Positions 47,561 through 56,842 of a stretch of DNA of 64,000 nucleotides are shown piece by piece. Where the stretch lies: NCBI RefSeq assembly GCF_000743525.1, contig NZ_JQGK01000009.1:1-64000 (forward strand), read 5' to 3'. This DNA comes from Sulfurospirillum sp. SCADC. GTDB lineage: Bacteria; Campylobacterota; Campylobacteria; Campylobacterales; Sulfurospirillaceae. A program made the translations under genes and the position numbers. Numbering within the stretch: the stretch's first letter is position 1; every line of letters begins with the position of its first letter. The notes under the pieces were generated by a model that saw nothing but the letters and a program-made list of their open reading frames with translations, did not search any database and had not been told where the DNA came from.

Positions 47561-48150
47561 ACAACTTCCTTTATCTCAAGAACGTTATTGCGCATAACGA
47601 TTTTTTGAAGCACATTTTGTTTGATCATCTCCCGATCCACGATCTCACCATTAAAAATGAGGTGACCTCTAAGGCTTATGCCACTGAGCACGATATATTC
47701 ACCATCGCACTGTACTAATCCGTCAATAATACCATAAATACTCATACTCTCTTCACAAAAGACTTTCGCACCGCTGTTAACGCGTCCAAAAATCACAATC
47801 GGTAAACTCTCCACAATCTCTTCACCTGATCGAATAGGACGATCATAAAGCTTGAGTTTTGGCATCTGCTTTGGTGGTTCTTCTTCTAAAACTTTCTCTT
47901 TTTGAGGCGCTTCTTCAAGAGAGGGTGCCTCTTTTTTAATACCACCAAAACGAATGTTACACTGATTGATCTCTTTATAACAGACACCACTTTGCTCTAA
48001 AACAAAGGCAATATTCTTCGTAATTTCACCTTCTATAAGCAAAAAGAATTCCCTTAAAAGAAGGCTATTTTTTCTAAAATAGTCTAAAAAAGAGGCTTCA
48101 TCATCAATCTCAATATGAAACACTCTGACGTTTTTTTGCGTTACTTTCAT
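47557..48150 (-). CDS. minC: Septum-site determining protein MinC
   Basis: A 197-residue division inhibitor that keeps FtsZ from polymerising at the poles. The C-terminal beta-helix domain (about 100-197: RPIRSGEEIVESLPIVIFGRVNSGA read in parts) is typical; the N-terminal domain is divergent. minD and minE are not in the window. Overlaps both neighbours by 4 bp (ATGA). Confidence 0.9.
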   Translation of the reverse strand: MKVTQKNVRVFHIEIDDEASFLDYFRKNSLLLREFFLLIEGEITKNIAFVLEQSGVCYKEINQCNIRFGGIKKEAPSLEEAPQKEKVLEEEPPKQMPKLKLYDRPIRSGEEIVESLPIVIFGRVNSGAKVFCEESMSIYGIIDGLVQCDGEYIVLSGISLRGHLIFNGEIVDREMIKQNVLQKIVMRNNVLEIKEVV

Positions 48151-49517
48151 CGATCCATAATCTTCTTTGCTGATTCTATTACATTAAAAATACTCTCTTT
48201 AAGCCACACCTCATCCATCCACTCTTCGGGTCTGACATCCACACCTTGAACATACATGCCAAAGTGAAGGTGATCTCCTAATGCTAAGCCTGTTAAGCCT
48301 GTTTTGGCGATAGACTCTCCTGCTTTGACCACATCACCCTCTTTGACCATATAACTAGAACAGTGCCCATACAGTGAATAAACGCCCAAACCATGGGAGA
48401 TAATGATGTTGTTGCCGTAAATGCCGTTTTCACGTGCAAAGACAACAACCCCATCGTTCGAAGTTTGCATAGGAGCTTGCGCATTACTGGCAAGATCCAA
48501 CCCTAAATGGTAGGACTCACTGGTAGGTTGCTTCTCATACTCATAATAACGGTGATCCCCAAAACTGGCAACCACTTTGCCATTGCGAAGCGGATAAAAT
48601 GGTTTTAAATAAAATCCATTGATAGGGTCTATGGAAACCGCAGAGGTTACTTTTAAAATATTGGCTTCATTGCCTTGGCGCATATCTTCATTGACAAATT
48701 TAAATTTTTCGAGTTTTGAAAGAGAGGAGCGTTCAGGAGCCATCTCCGCAATCAAATCGGCGATTTTCCCATCTAAAAAGCGATCTTCCAATGCAATCGT
48801 AGATGTTTTGTACTTTTTATCTTGTAAAAAATACGGTACATGCGATTTGGTTAAATTTCCTGCGCGGTCTATGGCAATCACAGAAGCACTAAAACTTTCG
48901 ATACTTGTAGGCCATGCCACTAGCGTGATGTAATAACCCTCTTTGTAAAACGGTGTCGGATAAAATTTCTTACCAAAATTCGTCTCAACGTAGAGTGATT
49001 TCATCGCTTCATCTTGCGCTTTAAAAATCACCGCCGCAACACCACCCTTCATAATCTTATACGAACTTCCAATGATATTGACATCAGGTCTTTTGGTATC
49101 GACTTTAATCACCGATTTGGCACTGACACTATTGCCAGAGAAGAAATTCCATTTACTTGCATCGACTGCTTCGATTGTTAATTCAAATACTTTTTTATTG
49201 GCACCAAACCCCACTTTGGGAAAAGAGAGGTTTAAATCAACCATTTTTTCAGCTGATTTGAACTCTTTTGTCTCTAGAATAACGCTTTTTTCACCATCAA
49301 AGAGCGAAGCACGTACAAAACGAACTCCGCTTGCATCGGCTATCTGCACTTTAATCGGATCTTTTAAATTCCACTCTATCTCTTTGGGAAGAACGATCTG
49401 GGGAGCTTCTCTTTCAAATAAATTGGAGTTAAATACAAACGCAACACCCCCTACAAGGAGTAAAAAAATAAACCCTAACACAAAAGCGGCTATAGATGAT
49501 GTTCTCTGTTTTTTCAT
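48147..49517 (-). CDS. M23-family peptidoglycan endopeptidase, membrane anchored
   Basis: A 456-residue protein with an N-terminal transmembrane helix (about 9-30), a beta-rich periplasmic region and a C-terminal LytM/M23 domain (about 330-440). Zinc ligands are visible in SYHLGLDLA and DHLHFGMYV, with the supporting GHCSSYMV. It cleaves peptide crosslinks in the cell wall and may help cell shape, as M23 enzymes do in Campylobacter and Helicobacter. It is coupled to minC and nrnA by ATGA overlaps. Confidence 0.92.
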   Translation of the reverse strand: MKKQRTSSIAAFVLGFIFLLLVGGVAFVFNSNLFEREAPQIVLPKEIEWNLKDPIKVQIADASGVRFVRASLFDGEKSVILETKEFKSAEKMVDLNLSFPKVGFGANKKVFELTIEAVDASKWNFFSGNSVSAKSVIKVDTKRPDVNIIGSSYKIMKGGVAAVIFKAQDEAMKSLYVETNFGKKFYPTPFYKEGYYITLVAWPTSIESFSASVIAIDRAGNLTKSHVPYFLQDKKYKTSTIALEDRFLDGKIADLIAEMAPERSSLSKLEKFKFVNEDMRQGNEANILKVTSAVSIDPINGFYLKPFYPLRNGKVVASFGDHRYYEYEKQPTSESYHLGLDLASNAQAPMQTSNDGVVVFARENGIYGNNIIISHGLGVYSLYGHCSSYMVKEGDVVKAGESIAKTGLTGLALGDHLHFGMYVQGVDVRPEEWMDEVWLKESIFNVIESAKKIMDR

Positions 49518-50458
49518 TCTTTGTCTATCCTTTTTATTTTGTCCACAATTTCATCTCGAAGCATTTTGGGATCACAAAGGGGTACTTCAAACCCTGCAGC
49601 AGTCTTGTGACCGCCACCTTGATACTCCAACGCCACTTTGGAGACATTAATATCTTTACTGCGTAATGAGACTTTATAGCCTCCCTCTTTCTCTTCCAAT
49701 ATCATAATAGCAATGGTAACATTTGCAATGCTTCTGAGCATATTGACAATATTTTTGGTATCGTCTCGTTTGGCACCTGTTGCTTCCAGGGCTGCTTTAT
49801 CAAAAATAATAGTCGCGATGCGTCCATTTTCATAAAGATCAAAATGGTTGAGCATGTACCCATAGAGTCTTATCTTTGAAAGCGATTCTCTGCGTTTCAC
49901 TTTAGAAGCAATCTCTTTTGGATTGGCACCATCTTTCACCAGTTGCGCCACAATGCTAAAGGTAAATTCATCCATATCACCATACTGAAAAAACCCTGTA
50001 TCATCTGCAATCGCCGTGTAAAGGCACGTTGCACAGGCTTGGCTCATCTCAATGCCATTGGCTTTTAAAAGCTCATACACGACCATTCCAGCACTCGTGA
50101 AGCGATCTACGACAAGGTTGATGTCTCCAAAATAGTGGTTGGTGAGGTGATGGTCAATGTTGATAATCTCATAATCTCCCAGAGGGATTTTGAGCCTATC
50201 ACGGGTTGAGCAATCACAACTGACCACCAGATCAAAATGCTTTGGTAAGCTATTTTTAATTTTTGAAAATCCTGGTAAAAAATCGTACACGCGCGGTAAT
50301 TCACTGTTTTTGTTGTAATGCGTTACTTTTTTCCCTGCGCGGATCAGTACATCATACAACGCTAGCGCACTTCCTAGAGTATCACCATCGGGATGTACAT
50401 GAGAGACAATAACAATATGCTTGGCGTCTTGCATACGCTTCCACGCTTGGTGATACAT
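49514..50458 (-). CDS. nrnA: DHH-family nano-RNase / pAp phosphatase
   Basis: A 314-residue DHH-DHHA1 phosphoesterase of the NrnA type, degrading very short RNAs and often 3'-phosphoadenosine 5'-phosphate. Motifs: SHVHPDGDTLGSA, VVSCDCSTRDR, NIDHHLTN and, in the DHHA1 domain, YQGGGHKTAAGFEV. It may also finish breakdown of pGpG from c-di-GMP turnover, an inference. First gene of the tightly coupled nrnA-M23-minC-lpxC-tsaB set. Confidence 0.92.
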   Translation of the reverse strand: MYHQAWKRMQDAKHIVIVSHVHPDGDTLGSALALYDVLIRAGKKVTHYNKNSELPRVYDFLPGFSKIKNSLPKHFDLVVSCDCSTRDRLKIPLGDYEIINIDHHLTNHYFGDINLVVDRFTSAGMVVYELLKANGIEMSQACATCLYTAIADDTGFFQYGDMDEFTFSIVAQLVKDGANPKEIASKVKRRESLSKIRLYGYMLNHFDLYENGRIATIIFDKAALEATGAKRDDTKNIVNMLRSIANVTIAIMILEEKEGGYKVSLRSKDINVSKVALEYQGGGHKTAAGFEVPLCDPKMLRDEIVDKIKRIDKE

Positions 50459-50522
50459 TTTAACTCCACATTCGTAAAACGGTAATTATACTTAATTTTG
50501 ACTGAAAAGTTATTGATGCTCC

Positions 50523-51581
50523 CTAGCGCATTTTTTTAGAGCTTTTGTAGACAAACGCCAATACTTCAGCAACAGCCTTGTAAAGATTCTCAGGAATAAT
50601 CTCACCTATATTGCATTTTTTATAAAGCTCTCTTGCCAATGGAGGGTTCTCAACAATCTGAATATTATAATTCATCGCAATCTCTTTAATGCGAAGTGCT
50701 ATGTAATCTGTCCCCTTAGCAATCACTTTAGGTGCTGCCTCTTTTTCTTGGTTATAGCGAATGGCTACAGCATAATGCGTTGGATTGGTGATAACGACAT
50801 CGGCTTGGGGAATCTCTTGCATCATGCGCTTACGCGTCATCTGCATCTGAATCTGCCTAATTTTGGCTTTAATCTTAGGATCACCTTCCATCTGTTTGTA
50901 TTCATCTTTCAACTCTTGCTTGCTCATCCGCAAACTTTTAAAGTAGTTGTAGCGGACAAACATCAAATCCGCTAAGGCAAGCACCAAAAAGAGCAATAAA
51001 ATGACGGCAATTAAGATAAGCATTTTCTCTTTGAGCCATGCCAATTGATCATAAAGTGGAAAATAGATAACCGTAGGAAGCTCTTTGGTAAACGAGAGTA
51101 AAAAATAGTAGCACACCCATAAAATCACACTGACTTTGATGATAATTTTAATCGACTCTACCGCCTTTTTCATCGAAAAAAGATTTTTGAGCCCTTTCAC
51201 CGGATCCAGTTTTGAAAGATCAGGGATCAGTGGTTTAGTGGTAAAAATAAAACCTGTTTGCATCACATTGGCTAAAATTCCAGAAATCGCCACCGCTAAA
51301 GAGAGGGGAATGACCATAAAAATAACTTCACGAAAAGAGATCATTGAGATTTGAAAGGTTGCTTCTTTGGTAATTTCGGTGCCAATGAGAGATTGATAGT
51401 AGAGATACAAATAGACGACGCGTGATTCTATCCATGATAAGAGCGCTAAAAAGGCAACCAATGCCACCACCAACGTGACAAACGCGCTGGTATCTTGACT
51501 TTTGGGAACATTGCCGTCTTTTCTGGCATCTTCAATCTTCTTGGAACTGGGTTCTTCCGTCTTTTCTTGATCATCTGCCAC
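50523..51581 (-). CDS. flhB: Flagellar type III export protein FlhB
   Basis: A 352-residue export-gate protein: four transmembrane helices in the first 210 residues and a cytoplasmic domain with the self-cleavage motif VITNPTHYAVAIRY (cut between Asn and Pro), which switches secretion from hook to filament proteins. N-terminal DDQEKTEEPSSKKIEDARK is canonical. It is isolated from other flagellar genes and lies between nrnA and nadC. Confidence 0.97.
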   Translation of the reverse strand: MADDQEKTEEPSSKKIEDARKDGNVPKSQDTSAFVTLVVALVAFLALLSWIESRVVYLYLYYQSLIGTEITKEATFQISMISFREVIFMVIPLSLAVAISGILANVMQTGFIFTTKPLIPDLSKLDPVKGLKNLFSMKKAVESIKIIIKVSVILWVCYYFLLSFTKELPTVIYFPLYDQLAWLKEKMLILIAVILLLFLVLALADLMFVRYNYFKSLRMSKQELKDEYKQMEGDPKIKAKIRQIQMQMTRKRMMQEIPQADVVITNPTHYAVAIRYNQEKEAAPKVIAKGTDYIALRIKEIAMNYNIQIVENPPLARELYKKCNIGEIIPENLYKAVAEVLAFVYKSSKKMR

Positions 51582-51601
51582 AGTGCAACATTCCTACTTA
51601 C

Positions 51602-52432
51602 TTAGATCACGGTTTTATGGGTAATTTTCATTGAAAAATCAAGCCAAACCGCGTGATGAATCAAACTCCCACTGCTAATCGCATCCACCCCTGTTTGAGC
51701 ATACGCTACGATATTTTCTTTGGTGATGTTGCCACTGGCTTCTAAAAGCACATGAGGGAAATCACTGTTTTTATACGCAACAACCGCTTCGATCGCTTCA
51801 TACGACATATTGTCACACATTACAATATCGGCGCCACATTGCATCGCAAACTTCGCAAACTCCACATCTTCACACTCAATTTCAATCTTACATGTAAAGG
51901 GAAGTTTCTCTCTGGCTTCTTCAATAAAAACATTCAGATCGTCGATGGTTTTCAGATGAGTATCTTTGATCATCAAGCAATCATCCAAGCCCATTCGGTG
52001 ATTATTGCCACCACCGCAACGAATGGCGTATTTTTCAAACACGCGCAAATGCGGTCTGGTTTTTCGTGTATCCAGCAGTTTAACACGGTAGCCTTCAAGT
52101 ACTTTTTTATACGCAGCAACATTGCTCGCAATGCCACTGGCATGTTGCATGAGATTTAAAATCGTTCGCTCGCACCGCAAAATATTTTTGGATTTGCCTT
52201 CGATTAACGCGACCAAATCCCCTTTTTGAAGCGTATCGCCATCGTCAAAGTAGAAGGTAACATCCAGTTTGTTCATCTTGCACAGCGCTTTAACATAAGG
52301 CTTTCCTGCAAAAATCCCCTCATCTTTGCAGATGATATTGGCACTCGCGAAACTGTCTTTTCCCACCAATGAAAAAAGATCTCCTCTGCCGACATCCTCT
52401 TCAAGTGCTTTTTTAACAAAGGATTTAATCAT
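51602..52432 (-). CDS. nadC: Nicotinate-nucleotide pyrophosphorylase (carboxylating)
   Basis: A 276-residue quinolinate phosphoribosyltransferase of NAD synthesis. DVGRGDLFS, LNLMQHASGIAS, LDTRKTRPHLRVFEKYAIRCGG (read in parts) and DIVMCDNMS are diagnostic. It overlaps nadA by 4 bp, so both de novo NAD enzymes are coupled. Confidence 0.97.
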   Translation of the reverse strand: MIKSFVKKALEEDVGRGDLFSLVGKDSFASANIICKDEGIFAGKPYVKALCKMNKLDVTFYFDDGDTLQKGDLVALIEGKSKNILRCERTILNLMQHASGIASNVAAYKKVLEGYRVKLLDTRKTRPHLRVFEKYAIRCGGGNNHRMGLDDCLMIKDTHLKTIDDLNVFIEEAREKLPFTCKIEIECEDVEFAKFAMQCGADIVMCDNMSYEAIEAVVAYKNSDFPHVLLEASGNITKENIVAYAQTGVDAISSGSLIHHAVWLDFSMKITHKTVI

Positions 52433-53421
52433 AGCTCAAACATCCGATTTAACGCTGCATAAGCCCATTTTCGGGTCTCTTCAGAAATCATGATTTCATT
52501 CTCAAATCGCCCTTCTTTGATGCTAAGAAGCACATTGTACACATCTTGGAGTGTGGTTTCATTCATCGTAGGACACTCTGGCTTTGTTGAGGAGAGCACA
52601 TAAGTATTCTCTTTGCGCAAACGCTTGATCATATTGTATTCCGTGCCAATGGCGACTTTTTGATCCAACGGAAGTTTTTTCACGTAGTCGATAATCTGAC
52701 TGGTTGAGCCCACAAAATCGGAGAGATCACACACTTCAGGCTTGCACTCTGGGTGCGTCACGATGAGGATGCCCGGATACTTAGCACGGTAAAACGCGAT
52801 GTCATCGACATCAAAAAGCTGATGAACCGAGCAAAAACCGTTGTAACATAAAATGTCCGCTTCCTTAGGATCACTTCCGTCCCCCACAACGCATGATTTT
52901 AGCCCCATCTCTTTGGCGATGTTTTGTCCCAAACAGCGATCGGGAACAAAGAGAATTTTTTTGTTGCTCTCCAGTGCTTTGGTGATAATTTTTTTGGCAT
53001 TGGAGCTCGTGCACACATACCCGCCCATCACGCCAATGCGCGCTTTCACATCTGCTGATGAGTTGATATATGTCACTGGCAAAATGTCTTCTTTGGCAAT
53101 GCTCGCTTTTTCTAAAAGGGCTACATTTTGATCAAAATAATCCACATCAATCATCCGAGCCATCGCACAACAGGCGATTTTAGGCATTAAAACACGTTTT
53201 TCAGGCGCTAAAATCTTGACACTTTGTCCCATAAATCCTACTCCGCAAAAGAGCAAATAGGGATTTTTATCTTTGGCTGCCCACTGAGCAAGTTGAAGCG
53301 AATCTCCTGCAAAATCAGCCAGTTCGAACACTTCATCTTTCTGATAAAAATGGGCCACGATGCTTACATGTAACTCGTCTTTGAGTTTTAAAATTTCTGC
53401 TTTGAGTTTTGAATTATCCAC
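52429..53421 (-). CDS. nadA: Quinolinate synthase
   Basis: A 330-residue [4Fe-4S] enzyme condensing iminoaspartate with dihydroxyacetone phosphate. VSIVAHFYQKDEVFELADF, the cysteine segments LLFCGVGFMG and HPECKPEVCDLSDF, and the C-terminal TKPECPTMNET supply the conserved residues and cluster ligands. First gene of the minus-strand run ending at ribD; its -10 box lies at 53454-53459. Confidence 0.97.
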   Translation of the reverse strand: MDNSKLKAEILKLKDELHVSIVAHFYQKDEVFELADFAGDSLQLAQWAAKDKNPYLLFCGVGFMGQSVKILAPEKRVLMPKIACCAMARMIDVDYFDQNVALLEKASIAKEDILPVTYINSSADVKARIGVMGGYVCTSSNAKKIITKALESNKKILFVPDRCLGQNIAKEMGLKSCVVGDGSDPKEADILCYNGFCSVHQLFDVDDIAFYRAKYPGILIVTHPECKPEVCDLSDFVGSTSQIIDYVKKLPLDQKVAIGTEYNMIKRLRKENTYVLSSTKPECPTMNETTLQDVYNVLLSIKEGRFENEIMISEETRKWAYAALNRMFEL

Positions 53422-53453
53422 CCTAAATTCCTTACGTTCTATCGAAAAAACTT

Positions 53454-53495
53454 ATTATAGCGTTAAAGAAATAATAACAAAATTATTGCTATACT
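53454..53495. promoter_or_regulatory. Divergent nadA / plsY promoters
   Basis: TATAAT on the minus strand (53459-53454) serves nadA with a leader of about 25 nt; TATACT at 53490-53495 serves plsY, whose GTG start at 53522 has GAAGGA before it. Confidence 0.55.
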
Positions 53496-53521
53496 GTGGC
53501 AATTTCAATGAAGGATTGTGT

Positions 53522-54148
53522 GTGGATTTTCTCTATAATATTAACGTTCAATTTTATATTTTAAGCTATCTTGTGGGGGGCATTCCGTTTGGCTTACTCT
53601 TAGCAAAACTCTTTACCGGTCAAGATATTCGAGAAGCAGGAAGCAGAAGTATTGGAGCGACCAATGTACTTCGGGTGCTTAAAGAGACCAATCCCGTATT
53701 GGCGAAAAAACTCGCCATTGCTACGGTTATTTTAGATGCACTGAAAGGCATTGTTCTTTTACTCGTTGGTAAATTTTTGGGACTCAGCATCGAGACATTG
53801 TGGGCGATTGCTATTTTTGCCGTCATTGGACATTGCTACAGCCCTTATCTTAAATTTGAAGGCGGCAAAGGTGTCGCAACAGGAGCTGGTGTACTGTTTG
53901 TCATGTTGCCTATTGAAACCTTGATTGCTTTTGTGACATGGTTTGTTGTGGGCAAAGTGCTTAAAATCTCTTCGTTATCATCACTACTTGCGCTTTGCGC
54001 TTTGATTCTCTCTTCGTTTATCCTTCATCCTGATCTTGAAGGGATTAAAACTCATGCGCCGATTTTCATTATCGCATTTTTGATTGTGTATAAACACATT
54101 CCCAATATCATTCGACTCTTTCAAGGCAAAGAATCGAAAGTTGTCTGA
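53522..54148 (+). CDS. plsY: Glycerol-3-phosphate acyltransferase
   Basis: A 208-residue membrane enzyme acylating glycerol 3-phosphate from acyl phosphate, the product of PlsX (62.6 kb). Motifs GGIPFGLLLAKL, GSRSIGATNVLR and FEGGKGVATGAG are the three PlsY active-site loops. The start is GTG 53522; the longer open frame overlaps the divergent promoters and is rejected. Stop and the folB ATG overlap as TGATG. Confidence 0.95.
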   Translation: MDFLYNINVQFYILSYLVGGIPFGLLLAKLFTGQDIREAGSRSIGATNVLRVLKETNPVLAKKLAIATVILDALKGIVLLLVGKFLGLSIETLWAIAIFAVIGHCYSPYLKFEGGKGVATGAGVLFVMLPIETLIAFVTWFVVGKVLKISSLSSLLALCALILSSFILHPDLEGIKTHAPIFIIAFLIVYKHIPNIIRLFQGKESKVV

Positions 54149-54483
54149 TGCAGATTCATATTCACAATTTAACGTTTGAAACAATTGTAGGCATTTTGGA
54201 AAAAGAGCGCCTCACCCCTCAAAAGGTTACGTTACATGTAAAGATTGCGTACGATTATCATGAGAATAATTTCATTGATTATGCTAAAGTTTCTGCTTTT
54301 TTAGAATCTGAAATGAACGCGATGCGCTACTTTTTGCTCGAAGATGCCCTGAAGGATTTAAGTCAAAAACTTAAAGTTTTCTATCCACAAATGTCAAAAC
54401 TCAGGCTCAAAATTTTAAAACCTGATATTTTGCCAAATGCGATAGTTGGGGTTTCGCACACGATTGACTACGCCAAAAATTAA
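54148..54483 (+). CDS. folB: Dihydroneopterin aldolase-type protein
   Basis: A 111-residue T-fold protein of folate synthesis. IHIHNLTFETIVGILEKER carries the conserved start with the catalytic Glu, followed by an acidic DYAKVSAFLE segment. Sequence is rather divergent, so an epimerase or other T-fold role is possible. Coupled to plsY. Confidence 0.85.
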   Translation: MQIHIHNLTFETIVGILEKERLTPQKVTLHVKIAYDYHENNFIDYAKVSAFLESEMNAMRYFLLEDALKDLSQKLKVFYPQMSKLRLKILKPDILPNAIVGVSHTIDYAKN

Positions 54484-54533
54484 AATTTAATTAAAAAAAC
54501 TTTAAATCTAGCTAAAATTATGCTATAATCCCG

Positions 54534-54539
54534 TTTAAA
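54534..54539 (+). promoter_or_regulatory. -10 box of the cosR-like operon
   Basis: TATAAT in the context TATGCTATAAT, 24 bp before the ATG at 54563, with AAGGAA as ribosome binding site. Confidence 0.6.
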
Positions 54540-54562
54540 TTTTAGCAACTAAGGAATTTATA

Positions 54563-55234
54563 ATGCGAATTTTAATCGTTGAAGATGAAGTAACCCTCAA
54601 TAAGACTATTGCAGAAGGCTTACAAGAGTTCGGGTACCAAACCGACAGCTCTGAAAACTATAAAGATGCAGAATACTACATTGGTATTCGTAATTATGAC
54701 CTCGTTTTAACAGATTGGATGCTCCCTGATGGCGATGGTGTTGATCTTATCAACCTCATTAAACAAAAATCTCCTCGTACAGCTGCAGTGATTATCTCTG
54801 CAAAAGATGACAAAGAGAGCGAAATTAAAGCCCTTAAAGCAGGTGCGGATGATTACATCCGTAAGCCATTTGATTTTGATATTTTAGTCGCTCGTATCGA
54901 GGCTCGTCTTCGTTTTGGCGGCACCAATGTTATCAAAATTGATGACCTTACGATCGATCCCGATGAAGAAAAAATTACCTACAAAGGTCAAGAGATTGAA
55001 CTTAAAGGTAAGCCGTTTGAAGTATTAACACACCTTGCTCGCCACAGCGACCAAATCGTCTCTAAAGAGCAACTCCTTGATGCAATCTGGGAAGAGCCAG
55101 AGCTGGTAACACCCAACGTTATTGAAGTTGCTATTAACCAAATTCGTCAAAAAATGGACAAACCATTGGAAATCTCAACGATTGAGACCGTTAGACGAAG
55201 AGGTTATCGATTTTGCTTTCCCAAAAAAGTATAA
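54563..55234 (+). CDS. cosR: CosR/HsrA-type OmpR-family response regulator with intact phosphoacceptor
   Basis: A 223-residue regulator whose DNA-binding half (GKPFEVLTHLARHSDQIV, PNVIEVAINQIRQKMDKP, RRRGYRFCFPKK) is, from memory, almost identical to Campylobacter CosR and Helicobacter HsrA, essential regulators of oxidative stress and metabolism. In those the receiver is atypical and the protein is an orphan. Here Asp51 is present in LVLTDWMLPDGDG with Asp8 and the RKP lysine, so normal phosphorylation looks possible, and a kinase gene overlaps by 22 bp. Confidence 0.93.
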   Translation: MRILIVEDEVTLNKTIAEGLQEFGYQTDSSENYKDAEYYIGIRNYDLVLTDWMLPDGDGVDLINLIKQKSPRTAAVIISAKDDKESEIKALKAGADDYIRKPFDFDILVARIEARLRFGGTNVIKIDDLTIDPDEEKITYKGQEIELKGKPFEVLTHLARHSDQIVSKEQLLDAIWEEPELVTPNVIEVAINQIRQKMDKPLEISTIETVRRRGYRFCFPKKV

Positions 55235-56523
55235 GAGAAAGTTTTATATTACAATTGGTGTCCGCTTCGGCGACACTGATTGTAATCTTTTCCGTCATCC
55301 TCTACAACTACATTAAAATCTCTATTTTTGAAGATATTACCCAAGAACTCACCAAACAAGCTAAAATTATTGCAACTTCCCGCACGAGCTCCATTGAGCG
55401 CATGGGCATTAATATTTTTGATCCATCCCTCAGTTCGATCAATAACCCAAACGATGTGCAAGTGACCATTGCGATTCGTGTCAATCAAGGGAATGTCCCT
55501 TCGTTTGAACACAGTGAAAAAGATAACCAAAAATTTTTGACCATCTACTACCCACTGGAGAAACGCGAACATTACTTCATCTCGATCACTAAAGATATTT
55601 CCAATACCGATATTTTACTGAACAAAATTCTTAAAAACATTTTGAGCATTAACCTTACCGCGATCTTCTTGATCCTTTTTTACGCGCTTTTCCTGTCTCG
55701 AATGCTGGTACTTCCTATTCGTTCTTTGACCAACAAACTTGCCAATATGAATGAAAATTTTTTACAGATGATAGAGACGCAAAAGCTCCCTAGTGAGTTT
55801 CAACCATTGGGTTTAAGCATCAATAAACTGGTTGAGCGTATTCAAATTTTTGTGAACTCTCAAAAAGAACTCTTTATCGGCGCCGCACATGAACTTAAAA
55901 CGCCTTTGGCGGTCATGAAAACCAAGAATGAAGTGACCCTTTTAAAGCCAAGAGAGAATGAAAAATATATTGACACGATCAAAAGCAATAACCAAACGAT
56001 TAACGATATGAACAAGATGATTAGCAATATCTTAGAGATTGGACGGCAAGAAGGGGCGCAGTTTGAAAAACCTGTAGAGATTGATTTGATTGCTTTTTTA
56101 AAAGAACAAGTGAATAATTACACTATTTTAGCCAAGATGGAAGATAAAAATCTTATTGAAGAGATCGCACCTTTAAGCTATAAAATGATGCTTCAACCCA
56201 CTCTTTTGATTCATATCTTACAGAATTTTGTTCAAAATGCGATCAAATTCACACCAAAACATGGAAATATCACGATTCAAGCACTGCTTTTAAAAGAGGG
56301 GTTTGTGGTACATGTGATTGATGAAGGGATTGGCATCGATGAGAGTAAAGATCTTTTTGCACCGTTTAAACGCTATGGAAATCAAACAGGTGCAGGGCTT
56401 GGACTTTTCCTTGCCAAAAATGCCGCTGATGCTATTGGGGCAAAAATCACCCTAAAAAACAGGGAAGATCGGCAAGGAACCATCGCCACACTCTTACTTC
56501 CTCTTCGCAAACGCTCTCTTTAA
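55213..56523 (+). CDS. Sensor histidine kinase paired with the CosR-like regulator
   Basis: A 436-residue membrane kinase: helices at about 12-34 and 143-165 around a periplasmic domain of about 110 residues, H-box GAAHELKTPLAVMKT with His226, N-box NFVQNAIKFT and G-box GAGLGLFLAKN. The signal is unknown. Strong overlap with the regulator gene and the intact Asp51 there support a genuine pair. ATG 55213 is inside the cosR end. Confidence 0.93.
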   Translation: MLSQKSIRESFILQLVSASATLIVIFSVILYNYIKISIFEDITQELTKQAKIIATSRTSSIERMGINIFDPSLSSINNPNDVQVTIAIRVNQGNVPSFEHSEKDNQKFLTIYYPLEKREHYFISITKDISNTDILLNKILKNILSINLTAIFLILFYALFLSRMLVLPIRSLTNKLANMNENFLQMIETQKLPSEFQPLGLSINKLVERIQIFVNSQKELFIGAAHELKTPLAVMKTKNEVTLLKPRENEKYIDTIKSNNQTINDMNKMISNILEIGRQEGAQFEKPVEIDLIAFLKEQVNNYTILAKMEDKNLIEEIAPLSYKMMLQPTLLIHILQNFVQNAIKFTPKHGNITIQALLLKEGFVVHVIDEGIGIDESKDLFAPFKRYGNQTGAGLGLFLAKNAADAIGAKITLKNREDRQGTIATLLLPLRKRSL

Positions 56524-56590
56524 ATTTCGTTAAAGTATTTTTAGTGTATAAACTCGTCAATAAATTTGACTTTAAATAAGGAAAACAAGC

Positions 56591-56842
56591 ATGTCTTTAA
56601 TGATCACGGAAGAGTGTATCGCGTGTGACGCGTGTCGCGATGAATGCCCCAATGGGGCAATTGAGGAGTCTGATCCTATTTATATCATTGATCCTGATGT
56701 GTGTACAGAGTGCGTTGGTCACTACGATGAGCCTGCCTGTATCTCTGTATGCCCGGTTGAGTGCATCGTTGCAGACCCCGATAATATCGAAAGCGTTGAA
56801 GAGCTAAAGCTAAAATACGAACAGCTTAATAGCGACCTTTAA
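56591..56842 (+). CDS. 2[4Fe-4S] ferredoxin (YfhL/Alvin type)
   Basis: An 83-residue ferredoxin with cluster groups CIACDACRDECP and CTECVGHYDEPACISVCP. The eight-residue insertion in the second group and the C-terminal extension mark the Alvin/YfhL class with low-potential clusters. It carries electrons in the cytoplasm; partners unknown. Its stop overlaps the ppx ATG. In Campylobacter a ferredoxin gene holds the same place near cosR. Confidence 0.94.
   Translation: MSLMITEECIACDACRDECPNGAIEESDPIYIIDPDVCTECVGHYDEPACISVCPVECIVADPDNIESVEELKLKYEQLNSDL

Noticed and set aside
53360-53521. Longer plsY frame from ATG 53360
   Set aside because: It runs back through both divergent promoters and into nadA on the other strand; the GTG at 53522 has a ribosome binding site and starts the first PlsY helix correctly.
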